DNA of 64,000 bases from Burkholderiaceae bacterium (GTDB lineage: Bacteria > Pseudomonadota > Gammaproteobacteria > Burkholderiales > Burkholderiaceae): the NCBI GenBank assembly GCA_947448625.1, contig CANFOT010000003.1, positions 1 to 64,000 on the forward strand, read 5' to 3'. Position 1 is the first letter of the stretch. Each line of letters opens with the position of its first letter. The translations under genes were made by a program, and so were the position numbers. Shown here piece by piece: positions 1 to 7,236 of the stretch. Below the pieces are notes generated by a model. The model was not told the DNA's origin. It ran no database searches and saw only the letters and a program-made list of their open reading frames with translations.

Positions 1-129
1 ACCTAGCTAACTTCCCCGTAAGCTGGGTCGAACAGAATTTCACTTTTTGAGAGTTCAGGCGTCAATTTGGCATCTTTGCTGGTGCTCGGGATGCTTCATT
101 AGCGCGCGAAGATCCCCGTCCGCAAAATT
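1..129 (-). other. Leader between the riboswitch and an unseen gene
   Basis: This is the sequence downstream of the cobalamin riboswitch on the minus strand. It contains a 14-codon open frame starting at 98, and an inverted repeat GCATC/GATGC (about 93-70) that could act as the expression-platform stem. A GTG at 43 opens a frame that runs to the window edge, but it has no ribosome-binding site. I cannot say which of these, if any, is coding. Confidence 0.35.
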
Positions 130-322
130 CCACCTGTCTTGGCCGGTATCCGGGCTAGTAAATCTCAGAATCTGGCCTTCCCATGCAATTGACGCGCACA
201 GTGGCTCATTCAGACTCCTGACACCTTTACCTTAAGTTAGGGTGCATTTACTTACCGTTGCGGGGGCAGCACACGTTTAGTGTTTCCCGTTTAACTTTAT
301 TGCATTGCAACAAAGCACCACG
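130..322 (-). promoter_or_regulatory. Cobalamin (B12) riboswitch, reading left out of the window
   Basis: Read on the minus strand, this region carries the conserved core of the cobalamin riboswitch in the right order: GGGAAAC (about 289-283), GCTGCCCCCGCAAC (about 269-256), GCCACTG (about 205-199), GGGAAGG (about 182-176) and the B12-box-like AGCCCGGATACCGGCC (about 156-141). These elements bind adenosyl- or methylcobalamin and normally shut off a downstream gene for B12 uptake or synthesis, or a B12-independent isoenzyme. The controlled gene lies left of position 1 and cannot be identified. The outer P1 boundaries are approximate. Confidence 0.93.
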
Positions 323-407
323 ACATCCCAATTCTAGCTCAGGCCCGCCCCTAGTCGGCCTAAAAGCCCAAAAAAGCCTACAATATGCACTCTAGGACTA
401 AGGATTC

Positions 408-1025
408 ATGACAGCATTAGATAAGCACCCCGAAAAAAACCTGATTCGTTTACAGCTTAGCCAAAACTCGGTATTAAAAAGCTTGGATCCTGAAGCAATG
501 GCCGATTTGGAGCGCCATTTAGTGATCTCCGACCTCAAAAAATCAGAAATTCTGCTTCATCAAGGTGATCACCAGATGGAGCAGTACTTTGTGCTGGATG
601 GAATCTTGAAGCGCATTGTCTCTAGCGCGGATGCAAAAGAGATGATTCTGCGATTTGCTATCGAAAAAGACATCGAAACCAGTTATGCGGCTTGGCGCCT
701 TAAGACGGCCGCCCCATATAGCATTGCGTCGGTTACAAAGGCTCGCGTAGCCCGCATGCCCCTCAAAAAATGGGCTGAATTCTTAGATAGCCACAAGCCA
801 CTTAAAGAGAGTTTTGAGTTTGAAGTGATGCGCTTAATGAGTGAGATCATGGCCCACACCATTACTTTGCATATGCTAGATGCCCCAGGTCGGGTAGAGC
901 GTTTCTTACGCAAATACGAAGACTTATTTGAGTTGCTCCCCAAAAAGGAGCTGGCAGCTTACCTCAACCTCTCCCCAGAGACTTTAAGTCGCCTAAAAAC
1001 AAAGCATAAAGAGCTATTTGTCTAA
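408..1025 (+). CDS. Crp/Fnr-family transcriptional regulator, candidate oxalate-regulon regulator
   Basis: This 205-residue protein has the Crp/Fnr layout: an N-terminal cyclic-nucleotide-binding-like beta-roll (about 20-130), a dimerization helix (about 135-165) and a C-terminal helix-turn-helix. The recognition helix near 190-200 reads PETLSRL. Glu191, Ser194 and Arg195 match the E..SR triad with which FNR reads TTGA half-sites. It has no cysteine at all, so it is not an Fe-S oxygen sensor like FNR, and its effector is unknown. It lies directly before oxc, and a perfect TTGAC-N4-GTCAA palindrome sits 36 bp after its stop codon. The same motif lies before the oxalate/formate antiporter gene at 46361. 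Its role as oxalate regulator is inferred from this context; the family assignment is firm. Confidence 0.85.
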   Translation: MTALDKHPEKNLIRLQLSQNSVLKSLDPEAMADLERHLVISDLKKSEILLHQGDHQMEQYFVLDGILKRIVSSADAKEMILRFAIEKDIETSYAAWRLKTAAPYSIASVTKARVARMPLKKWAEFLDSHKPLKESFEFEVMRLMSEIMAHTITLHMLDAPGRVERFLRKYEDLFELLPKKELAAYLNLSPETLSRLKTKHKELFV

Positions 1026-1060
1026 TTAGACACCCTGGTTAATTCTAGATTTCAGGGGAA

Positions 1061-1076
1061 ATTGACCGAAGTCAAT
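1061..1076. promoter_or_regulatory. Fnr-type operator before oxc
   Basis: Perfect inverted repeat ATTGAC-CGAA-GTCAAT, which fits the Crp/Fnr-family pattern TTGAN-N4-NTCAA. A -10-like hexamer TAAGAT lies at 1098-1103. That would put the operator centre near -41.5 from a start around 1110, the usual class II activator position. The palindrome is seen directly; the promoter assignment is inferred. Confidence 0.7.
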
Positions 1077-1171
1077 GATGATCTGCACCCCCAGGCCTAA
1101 GATTCACCTCAGCCTCAACCGGGGTGACTTATGGTTACCCGTGGCACCACTAATAACTTAATTGGAGACAG

Positions 1172-1223
1172 TTAGCGAAAGCTAAATTGCACTGAACATG
1201 TTGTTCGTTCGGGCAGTGTAATT
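1172..1223 (+). promoter_or_regulatory. Tandem hairpins in the oxc leader
   Basis: Two stem-loops lie in the untranslated leader of oxc. The first is TTAGC-GAAA-GCTAA (1172-1185), with a GNRA tetraloop. The second has 10-bp arms 1185-1194 and 1214-1223 containing one G-U pair, and a 19-nt loop. The second ends 14 nt before the oxc start codon. No Shine-Dalgarno sequence is visible in the usual window before that ATG; the nearest GGAG is at about 1164-1167, before the hairpins. Folding the hairpins would bring that GGAG closer to the start codon. Confidence 0.45.
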
Positions 1224-1237
1224 AACTAAAAATTTCT

Positions 1238-2947
1238 ATGACAACAGACAATCAAAATACACCAGTCACCGATGGCTTTCATCTCGTTATTGATGCTTTA
1301 AAAGCAAACGATCTAGACACGATTTTTGGCCTCGTTGGTATTCCAATTACCGACCTGTGCCGTTTGGCTCAAGCAGAAGGAATGCGTTTTATCGGTTTCC
1401 GTCACGAGCAGCATGCTGGTAACGCAGCAGCGATTGCTGGTTACATGACTCAAAAACCTGGTATCTGCATGACTGTGTCAGCGCCAGGATTCTTGAATGG
1501 TTTAACAGCACTGGCGAATGCTACAGTGAACTGTTTCCCAATGATTTTGATTTCCGGTTCAAGTGAGCGCGAGATCGTTGACTTGCAACAGGGCGATTAC
1601 GAAGAGATGGATCAGCTCAATGCGGCTAAGCCGTATTGCAAAGCTGCATACCGTATTAACCACATTGAAGACATCGGCATTGGTTTTGCTCGCGCAATTC
1701 GTGCAGCGGTTTCTGGTCGTCCAGGTGGTGTGTACTTGGATCTGCCTGCGCAACTTTTGGCTCAAACAATGCCAGTGGAAGAAGCTAAGAAATCCATCTT
1801 CAAAGTAATCGATCCAATTCCACGTCAAATCCCTGCGGCTGATGCTGTAGAGCGTGCCTTGAATGTATTGAAGGGCGCTAAGCGTCCATTGATCCTCCTG
1901 GGCAAGGGCGCCGCTTACGCTCAAGCTGATGCTGACATTCGTGCATTGATTGAAAAGTCCGGTATCCCTTATTTGCCAATGTCAATGGCTAAAGGTTTAT
2001 TGCCAGACAATCATCCGCAATCAGCATCTGCAGCGCGTTCCTTTGTATTGGCTGAGGCTGATGCGGTGATGTTGGTTGGTGCACGTTTGAATTGGTTGCT
2101 TGCGCACGGTAAAGGTAAGACATGGGGCAAAGAGCCTAAGAAATTTATCCAAATCGACATTCAATCAAACGAAGTGGATAGCAACGTACAAATCGATGCT
2201 CCATTGATTGGTGATATCGGCTCTGTTGTTGGTGAACTCCTTAAGGGAATTGCTGCCGTTCCAAAACCATCCGCAGAGTGGATCAGCGCGATCAACGAGA
2301 AAAAAGATAAGAACATGGCGAAGATGGCTGAAACATTGGCCAAAGAAGCTTCACCAATGAACTTCCATGGCGCTTTGCGCGCTATCCGCGATGTAATCAA
2401 GAAGAATCCAGACGTTAACTTAGTTAACGAAGGTGCAAATACTCTGGACTATTGCCGCGCAATTGTGGACATGTACAAGCCACGTAAGCGTTTTGACTCA
2501 GGCACTTGGGGCATCATGGGTATTGGTATGGGCTATGCGATTGGTGCAGCCGTTACTAGTGGCTTGCCAACTGTTGCAGTTGAGGGCGATAGCGCCTTCG
2601 GCTTTAGCGGCATGGAATTGGAAACTATTTGCCGTTATAACTTGCCAATTACTACCGTTGTGTTCAACAACAATGGTGTTTACCGCGGTACTGACGTGAA
2701 TCCAACTGGCGGTGCTGACGTTGCTCCAACGGTGTTTGTTAAGGATGCACGTTACGACAAGATGATTGAGGCATTTGGCGGTGTTGGTTATTACGTAACT
2801 ACCCCGGCCGAGTTGGAAGCAGCTTTGACTAAGGCAATCGCCGAAGGTAAACCTGCCTTGATTAATGCGGTGATTGACGAGACAGCTGGTACAGAGAGTG
2901 GACGTTTAACTAACTTAAACCCATCAACTGCTGCTGGGAAGAAGTAA
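1238..2947 (+). CDS. oxc: Oxalyl-CoA decarboxylase
   Basis: Thiamine-diphosphate enzyme converting oxalyl-CoA to formyl-CoA and CO2, the carbon-releasing step of oxalate breakdown in the cytoplasm. The 569-residue length is typical. The N-terminal pyrimidine-binding domain contains the catalytic Glu of the FRHEQHA motif (Glu57). The central domain follows, and the C-terminal pyrophosphate-binding domain has the GD...N signature starting at Gly450-Asp451 (GDSAFGFSG then FNNNG). The next gene is frc, 62 bp downstream with a good AAGGAG site, so oxc and frc form an operon. An Fnr-type palindrome and leader hairpins lie upstream. Other ThDP enzymes such as acetolactate synthase are less likely given the adjacent frc and the overall similarity to Oxc. 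Confidence 0.96.
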   Translation: MTTDNQNTPVTDGFHLVIDALKANDLDTIFGLVGIPITDLCRLAQAEGMRFIGFRHEQHAGNAAAIAGYMTQKPGICMTVSAPGFLNGLTALANATVNCFPMILISGSSEREIVDLQQGDYEEMDQLNAAKPYCKAAYRINHIEDIGIGFARAIRAAVSGRPGGVYLDLPAQLLAQTMPVEEAKKSIFKVIDPIPRQIPAADAVERALNVLKGAKRPLILLGKGAAYAQADADIRALIEKSGIPYLPMSMAKGLLPDNHPQSASAARSFVLAEADAVMLVGARLNWLLAHGKGKTWGKEPKKFIQIDIQSNEVDSNVQIDAPLIGDIGSVVGELLKGIAAVPKPSAEWISAINEKKDKNMAKMAETLAKEASPMNFHGALRAIRDVIKKNPDVNLVNEGANTLDYCRAIVDMYKPRKRFDSGTWGIMGIGMGYAIGAAVTSGLPTVAVEGDSAFGFSGMELETICRYNLPITTVVFNNNGVYRGTDVNPTGGADVAPTVFVKDARYDKMIEAFGGVGYYVTTPAELEAALTKAIAEGKPALINAVIDETAGTESGRLTNLNPSTAAGKK

Positions 2948-3009
2948 TTCATCAGCATTTTTAAAATATATTTAGTAACGCATAAGTAATACTTTAAGGA
3001 GAAGTAAAC

Positions 3010-4260
3010 ATGACTAAACCATTAGACGGTATTCGTATCATCGATTTCACACACGTACAGGCTGGTCCTGCATGTACTCAATTGTTGGCTTGGTATGGTG
3101 CTGACGTGATCAAGGTAGAGCGCCCAGGTTCTGGTGACGTTACTCGCAGCCAGTTGCGCGATATTCCAGGTGCGGATGCTTTGTATTTCACAATGTTGAA
3201 CGGCAATAAGCGCTCTTTAACTTTGGATACTAAAACTCAAGAAGGTAAAGAAGTTTTAGAGAAGATGATCAAGACATCTGATGTAATGGTTGAGAACTTT
3301 GGCCCAGGCGCTTTGGATCGCATGGGTTTTAGCTGGGCGCGTATTCAAGAATTGAATCCAAAAATGATCATGGCTTCTGTAAAAGGATTTAGCGATGGCC
3401 ATTCATACGAAGACTTAAAAGTGTATGAGAACGTTGCTCAGTGCGCTGGTGGTGCTGCCTCAACTACTGGTTTCTGGGATGGTCCTCCTACAGTTTCTGC
3501 TGCTGCTTTGGGTGACAGCAATACTGGTATGCATTTGGCGATTGGTATTTTGACTGCATTGATGCAGCGTCAAAAGACTGGCAAAGGCCAAAAAGTATCA
3601 TGCTCAATGCAAGATGCCGTATTGAACTTGTGCCGCGTTAAATTGCGCGACCAACAACGTTTGGACAAAATTGGTTACCTCGAAGAGTACCCACAGTACC
3701 CACATGGCACATTCTCTGATGTAGTTCCACGCGGCGGTAACGCTGGTGGTGGCGGTCAGCCAGGTTGGGTATTGAAGTGTAAGGGTTGGGAAACAGATCC
3801 AAACGCTTACATCTATTTCACTATTCAAGGTCACGCTTGGGAGCCAATCACACGTGCGATTGGCAAGCCAGAGTGGGCAACAGATCCAGCCTACATGACT
3901 GCTGAAGCTCGTCAAGACAAGATTTTTGACATCTTCGCAACTATTGAAGAGTGGCTCAAGGACAAGACTAAGTACGAAGCTGTGGACATTCTCCGCAAGT
4001 TCGACATTCCTTGTGCGCCGGTTCTCTCAATGAAGGAATTGGCTGCATCACCAGACTTGCGTAAGAGTGGTTCTATTGTTGAAGTTGACCACAAGGTTCG
4101 TGGTAAGTACTTAACAATTGGTAGCCCAATCAAGTTCTCTGACTTAGAAATTGAAGTTGGTCCATCACCAGTATTGGGTGAGCACACTAATGAAGTGTTG
4201 ACTGACCTTGGTTATAGTGCTGATGACATCGCTAAGTTACATGCAGCGAAAGCAGTTTAA
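3010..4260 (+). CDS. frc: Formyl-CoA:oxalate CoA-transferase (first copy)
   Basis: Class III CoA-transferase moving CoA from formyl-CoA to oxalate, so that oxalyl-CoA feeds Oxc and formate is released. At 416 residues it aligns without shifts to the numbering of the Oxalobacter formigenes enzyme: Gln17, Tyr59, Tyr139 and the catalytic Asp169 (in GDSNTG) are all in place, as is the glycine-rich active-site loop GGGGQPG near 248-254. Position 48, a Trp in the Oxalobacter enzyme, is Gln here. The start has an AAGGAG site 8 nt upstream. It is co-transcribed with oxc, and a strong terminator follows 30 bp after the stop codon. Confidence 0.95.
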   Translation: MTKPLDGIRIIDFTHVQAGPACTQLLAWYGADVIKVERPGSGDVTRSQLRDIPGADALYFTMLNGNKRSLTLDTKTQEGKEVLEKMIKTSDVMVENFGPGALDRMGFSWARIQELNPKMIMASVKGFSDGHSYEDLKVYENVAQCAGGAASTTGFWDGPPTVSAAALGDSNTGMHLAIGILTALMQRQKTGKGQKVSCSMQDAVLNLCRVKLRDQQRLDKIGYLEEYPQYPHGTFSDVVPRGGNAGGGGQPGWVLKCKGWETDPNAYIYFTIQGHAWEPITRAIGKPEWATDPAYMTAEARQDKIFDIFATIEEWLKDKTKYEAVDILRKFDIPCAPVLSMKELAASPDLRKSGSIVEVDHKVRGKYLTIGSPIKFSDLEIEVGPSPVLGEHTNEVLTDLGYSADDIAKLHAAKAV

Positions 4261-4290
4261 TAATAAGCAGTAGTATTTGTTTTAGATTGA

Positions 4291-4318
4291 AAGGCGCTCC
4301 TGGTGGGCGCCTTTTTTT
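4291..4318 (+). terminator. Rho-independent terminator of oxc-frc
   Basis: GC-rich stem AGGCGC/GCGCCT followed by a run of seven T, starting 30 bp after the frc stop codon. It separates the oxc-frc operon from the PAS gene. Confidence 0.9.
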
Positions 4319-4337
4319 ATTCGCCAATATTTAGAAA

Positions 4338-4349
4338 AGTCTATAGACT
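4338..4349. promoter_or_regulatory. 12-bp palindrome just before the PAS gene
   Basis: AGTCTATAGACT is a perfect 12-bp palindrome ending 6 bp before the start codon at 4356. It could be an operator overlapping a -10-like TATAGA, or chance. No regulator is assigned. Confidence 0.35.
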
Positions 4350-4355
4350 AGCCCT

Positions 4356-4778
4356 ATGAAAACAAATGTCGATTTATTGCAATTAGTGGACTGCTTTGGT
4401 GATGCAGTGATCGTTGCCGATGCGAGCGAAAAGATTGTTCTTTGGAATGCAGCGGCGACTAGAATTTTTGGCTACTCCGAAGAGGAGGCGCTCGGCAATA
4501 CTTTGGACCTCATTGTCCCTGAGCGTCAGCGCCAAAGGCATAACGAGGGTTACAGCAAGTCCATGGAGACAGGTACTACACGGTATGGCACTTCCTTGCT
4601 AAGGGTGCCTGCTAAGCATAAGGATGGACGTACCCTGTCGATAGCTTTTACGGTGGGAATGCTGTTTGACGAAAAGCATCAGGCCAATGGTGTGGCAGCA
4701 GTGATTCGTGATGAGACTGAGCGTTTCGCCGAAGAAAGGGCTTTGAAAAAAAGACTCTCTGATCTTGAAAACCCCTGA
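4356..4778 (+). CDS. Stand-alone PAS-domain protein
   Basis: This 140-residue protein is essentially one PAS fold (about 10-125). It begins with the S-box-like run DAVIVADASEKIVLWNAAA and ends in the PAC-type segment VAAVIRDETERFAEERALKKRL. There is no kinase, GGDEF, HTH or membrane segment, so it can only act by binding a ligand or a partner protein. It sits between oxc-frc and the second frc and is preceded by its own palindrome rather than by read-through from frc. The context suggests a role in sensing or tuning oxalate metabolism, but no function can be assigned from the sequence. Confidence 0.85.
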   Translation: MKTNVDLLQLVDCFGDAVIVADASEKIVLWNAAATRIFGYSEEEALGNTLDLIVPERQRQRHNEGYSKSMETGTTRYGTSLLRVPAKHKDGRTLSIAFTVGMLFDEKHQANGVAAVIRDETERFAEERALKKRLSDLENP

Positions 4779-4912
4779 AATTGCAGTCATATAGCTAATG
4801 TAGGGCACTTCAGTTATGAGTGCCCAAAAAATAGGCATCCATTCTTGCGCCGCAATCTGTCGCTGGTAAAATTGGATTAATTCAAAATTTCAATCTTATT
4901 AGGACTTTAATC

Positions 4913-6160
4913 ATGGCAAAAGCATTAGAGGGGGTGAAAGTCCTCGACTTTACGCACGTTCAATCGGGCCCAACCTGTACGCAGTTGCTCGCTTGGTTTG
5001 GGGCGGACGTAATTAAGGTGGAGAAATCTGGCGAGGGTGATGCAACTCGCGGTCAGTTGCGAGATATTCCGGATGCGGATAGCTTGTATTTCACAATGCT
5101 TAACCATAATAAACGCTCCATTACTGTCAATACCAAAACCCAGAAGGGTAAGGAAATTCTTGAGCGCCTCATTAAAGAGTGCGATGTCTTAGTTGAGAAC
5201 TTTGCACCAGGCGCATTGGATCGCATGGGTTTCTCTTGGGAGCGTATTCAAGAACTTAACCCCATGATGATCATGGCCTCGGTAAAAGGTTTCGGACCTG
5301 GTCCTTACGAGGATTGCAAGGTCTATGAAAACGTTGCTCAGTGTGCGGGTGGTTCTGCATCTACCACTGGTTTTGATGATGGCCCTCCGATGGTGACAGG
5401 CGCACAAATTGGTGACAGTGGTACGGGCTTGCATTTGGCATTAGGAATTGTGACAGCCTTGTATCAACGTACACATTCTGGTCGCGGTCAAAAAGTATTG
5501 GCAGCAATGCAAGATGCCGTATTGAATTTATGTCGTGTGAAGTTGCGCGATCAACAGCGTTTGGAGCGTAACGGCACAATGCAAGAGTACCCGCAGTTCC
5601 CAAATGGTGAATTTGGAGACTCTGTACCCCGCGCTGGCAATGCTTCAGGTGGTGGCCAACCTGGTTGGATTCTGAAGTGCAAGGGCTGGGAGACAGATCC
5701 CAACTCCTATATTTATGTCGTTGTTCAGGCTCCAGTGTGGGAGGCAATTTGTAAAGTGATTGGTCGTGAAGATTGGATTACGGATTCTAACTTTGCCTCC
5801 CCAATGGCACGCTTGCCACGCTTGATGGAAATCTTCGCTGAGATTGAAAAGTGGACCATGACTTTAACGAAGTTTGAAGTAATGGATATTTTGAATAAGT
5901 ATGACGTTCCTTGCGGCCCTATTTTGTCGATGAAGGAGATTTCTGAAGAGCAGTCATTGCGCGATACTGGTACGGTAGTCGAAGTTGATCATCCTATCCG
6001 CGGCAAGTATTTGACAGTAGGCAATCCGATCAAAATGTCTGACAGCCCAACCGATGTCACTCGTTCACCATTGTTGGGTGAGCATACTGATGAGATTCTC
6101 AGTGAGCTGGGCTTCACTACGGATGAATTGATTTCCTTGCGTCACGATAAGGTGATCTAA
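4913..6160 (+). CDS. frc: Formyl-CoA transferase paralogue (second copy)
   Basis: A 415-residue class III CoA-transferase clearly related to the first Frc in this window across its whole length, with a one-residue deletion near position 131. Gln17, Tyr59, the catalytic Asp (168 here, in IGDSGTG) and the glycine loop (ASGGGQPG) are kept; position 48 is again Gln. Divergence is spread evenly, with different codon choices, so this is an old duplication or separate acquisition rather than a recent tandem copy. It is followed after 1 bp by a formyltransferase-like gene, so the two are co-translated. It may use formyl-CoA with a different acceptor or serve under different conditions; that is not decidable here. 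Confidence 0.9.
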   Translation: MAKALEGVKVLDFTHVQSGPTCTQLLAWFGADVIKVEKSGEGDATRGQLRDIPDADSLYFTMLNHNKRSITVNTKTQKGKEILERLIKECDVLVENFAPGALDRMGFSWERIQELNPMMIMASVKGFGPGPYEDCKVYENVAQCAGGSASTTGFDDGPPMVTGAQIGDSGTGLHLALGIVTALYQRTHSGRGQKVLAAMQDAVLNLCRVKLRDQQRLERNGTMQEYPQFPNGEFGDSVPRAGNASGGGQPGWILKCKGWETDPNSYIYVVVQAPVWEAICKVIGREDWITDSNFASPMARLPRLMEIFAEIEKWTMTLTKFEVMDILNKYDVPCGPILSMKEISEEQSLRDTGTVVEVDHPIRGKYLTVGNPIKMSDSPTDVTRSPLLGEHTDEILSELGFTTDELISLRHDKVI

Positions 6161-6161
6161 G

Positions 6162-7094
6162 ATGCGGGTTGCGTTAATCGGGAGTGCAGATTTTGGCAGG
6201 GCGGCCTTAGAGGCTTTTTTAGATCGCGGCGATGAAGTCGTTGCTGTCTTTTGCCCGCCTGATAATCCTAAATCCACCAAGCCTGAGGCGCTGAAAGAGG
6301 CAGCTATTGCTAGGGGTTTAACGCCCTTGCAGTTCTCCTCTCTAAAAGGCCCTGAGGCAGCCCAAGCCATGATTGATAGCAGGGCTGATATCTGTGTCAT
6401 GGCCTATGTACTTCAATTTGTTCCCCAGGAGTTGGCTAAGTTACCACTCCATGGCACGATTCAATATCATCCGTCTTTGTTGCCTAAGTACCGCGGGCCG
6501 AGCGCTATTAATTGGGCAATCGCATTAGGCGAGGAAAAAACAGGCTTAACAATCTTCCGCCCATCCGATGGTTTGGATGAGGGCGAAATCATCTTGCAAA
6601 AAGAAGTGGTGATTGCACCTGACGATACTTTGGGTACGGTTTACTTCGACCGCTTATTTCCATTGGGCGTTCAAGCCCTGCTAGAGGCGGCTGATCTGGT
6701 GCTTGCAAATCAGTATCAAGAAGTCACTCAAGATGAGTCTCAAGCTAATTACGAGGGGTGGTTTGGTGTTGATGCCGCTCAAATCCACTGGGCAACACAC
6801 ATCACTCAAATTTATAACTTGATTCGCGCCAGCAATCCTGCGCCTGGCGCTTGGACTAGGCTTGGGGAGCAAAAAGTGCAGATCTACGACTGCCATAAGC
6901 ATGTAGCAGCGACTTTCGGATCCGTGAAAGGCAAGCCTGGCGAGATCACCCAGATTACTTTGAATTCTTTTTTCATCACCTGTCATGGCGGGCAAATTGA
7001 AGTTCTCAAGGCAAAGGGCGCTGGTGGAAAAGTAACTGGCGCTGAATTGGCTAAAGAGTTGAATTTGGAAGTAGGCCAGATCTTCGCGCTCTAG
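6162..7094 (+). CDS. Formyltransferase-like protein, related to the 10-formyl-THF hydrolase domain of FDH
   Basis: At 310 residues it has an N-terminal formyl-transferase fold (about 1-185) and a C-terminal OB-like domain (about 205-305). The catalytic His103 (IQYHPSLLP) and Asp139 (DGLDEG) are present. The strings YHPSLLPKYRGPSAINW, DDTLGT, NYEG and PGAWT match the hydrolase domain of 10-formyltetrahydrofolate dehydrogenase (ALDH1L) better than methionyl-tRNA formyltransferase, which has Asn two residues before the His; here that residue is Gln101. It starts 1 bp after the second frc. By context it may move the formyl group of formyl-CoA to or from tetrahydrofolate, or hydrolyse it; that activity is inferred. 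It is probably not the housekeeping Fmt, which normally sits beside def. Confidence 0.82.
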   Translation: MRVALIGSADFGRAALEAFLDRGDEVVAVFCPPDNPKSTKPEALKEAAIARGLTPLQFSSLKGPEAAQAMIDSRADICVMAYVLQFVPQELAKLPLHGTIQYHPSLLPKYRGPSAINWAIALGEEKTGLTIFRPSDGLDEGEIILQKEVVIAPDDTLGTVYFDRLFPLGVQALLEAADLVLANQYQEVTQDESQANYEGWFGVDAAQIHWATHITQIYNLIRASNPAPGAWTRLGEQKVQIYDCHKHVAATFGSVKGKPGEITQITLNSFFITCHGGQIEVLKAKGAGGKVTGAELAKELNLEVGQIFAL

Positions 7095-7146
7095 AATTTT
7101 ATTTTTAAGGAGCTGATGGCGGCTATCTAGTTAGGGCCATCAAAAA

Positions 7147-7180
7147 ATCAAAACAGCTGCCAAGAGGCAGCTGTTTTGAT
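7147..7180. terminator. Bidirectional terminator
   Basis: A 15-bp perfect stem (7147-7161 with 7166-7180) around the loop AAGA, with A-rich and T-rich ends on both strands. It lies between the convergent formyltransferase-like gene and the molybdenum hydroxylase large subunit and can serve both. Confidence 0.88.
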
Positions 7181-7236
7181 GACGCATTAATGCAGTCTCT
7201 TAATCAGACTCCAAGAGCCATGCTGCTGGTTGCTCT

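Noticed and set aside
47-235. Open frame of 62 codons on the plus strand at the left edge
   Set aside because: It is antisense to a well-conserved cobalamin riboswitch and has no ribosome-binding site or recognisable protein.
4872-4885. TTGGA-TTAA-TTCAA before the second frc as a third Crp/Fnr site
   Set aside because: Only the outer TTG/CAA bases match the two perfect TTGAC-N4-GTCAA sites, and the region is AT-rich, so it could easily be chance.
3010-6160. Recent tandem duplication of frc as an assembly artefact or repeat
   Set aside because: The two genes differ throughout at DNA and protein level and are separated by a PAS gene with its own terminator and promoter region.
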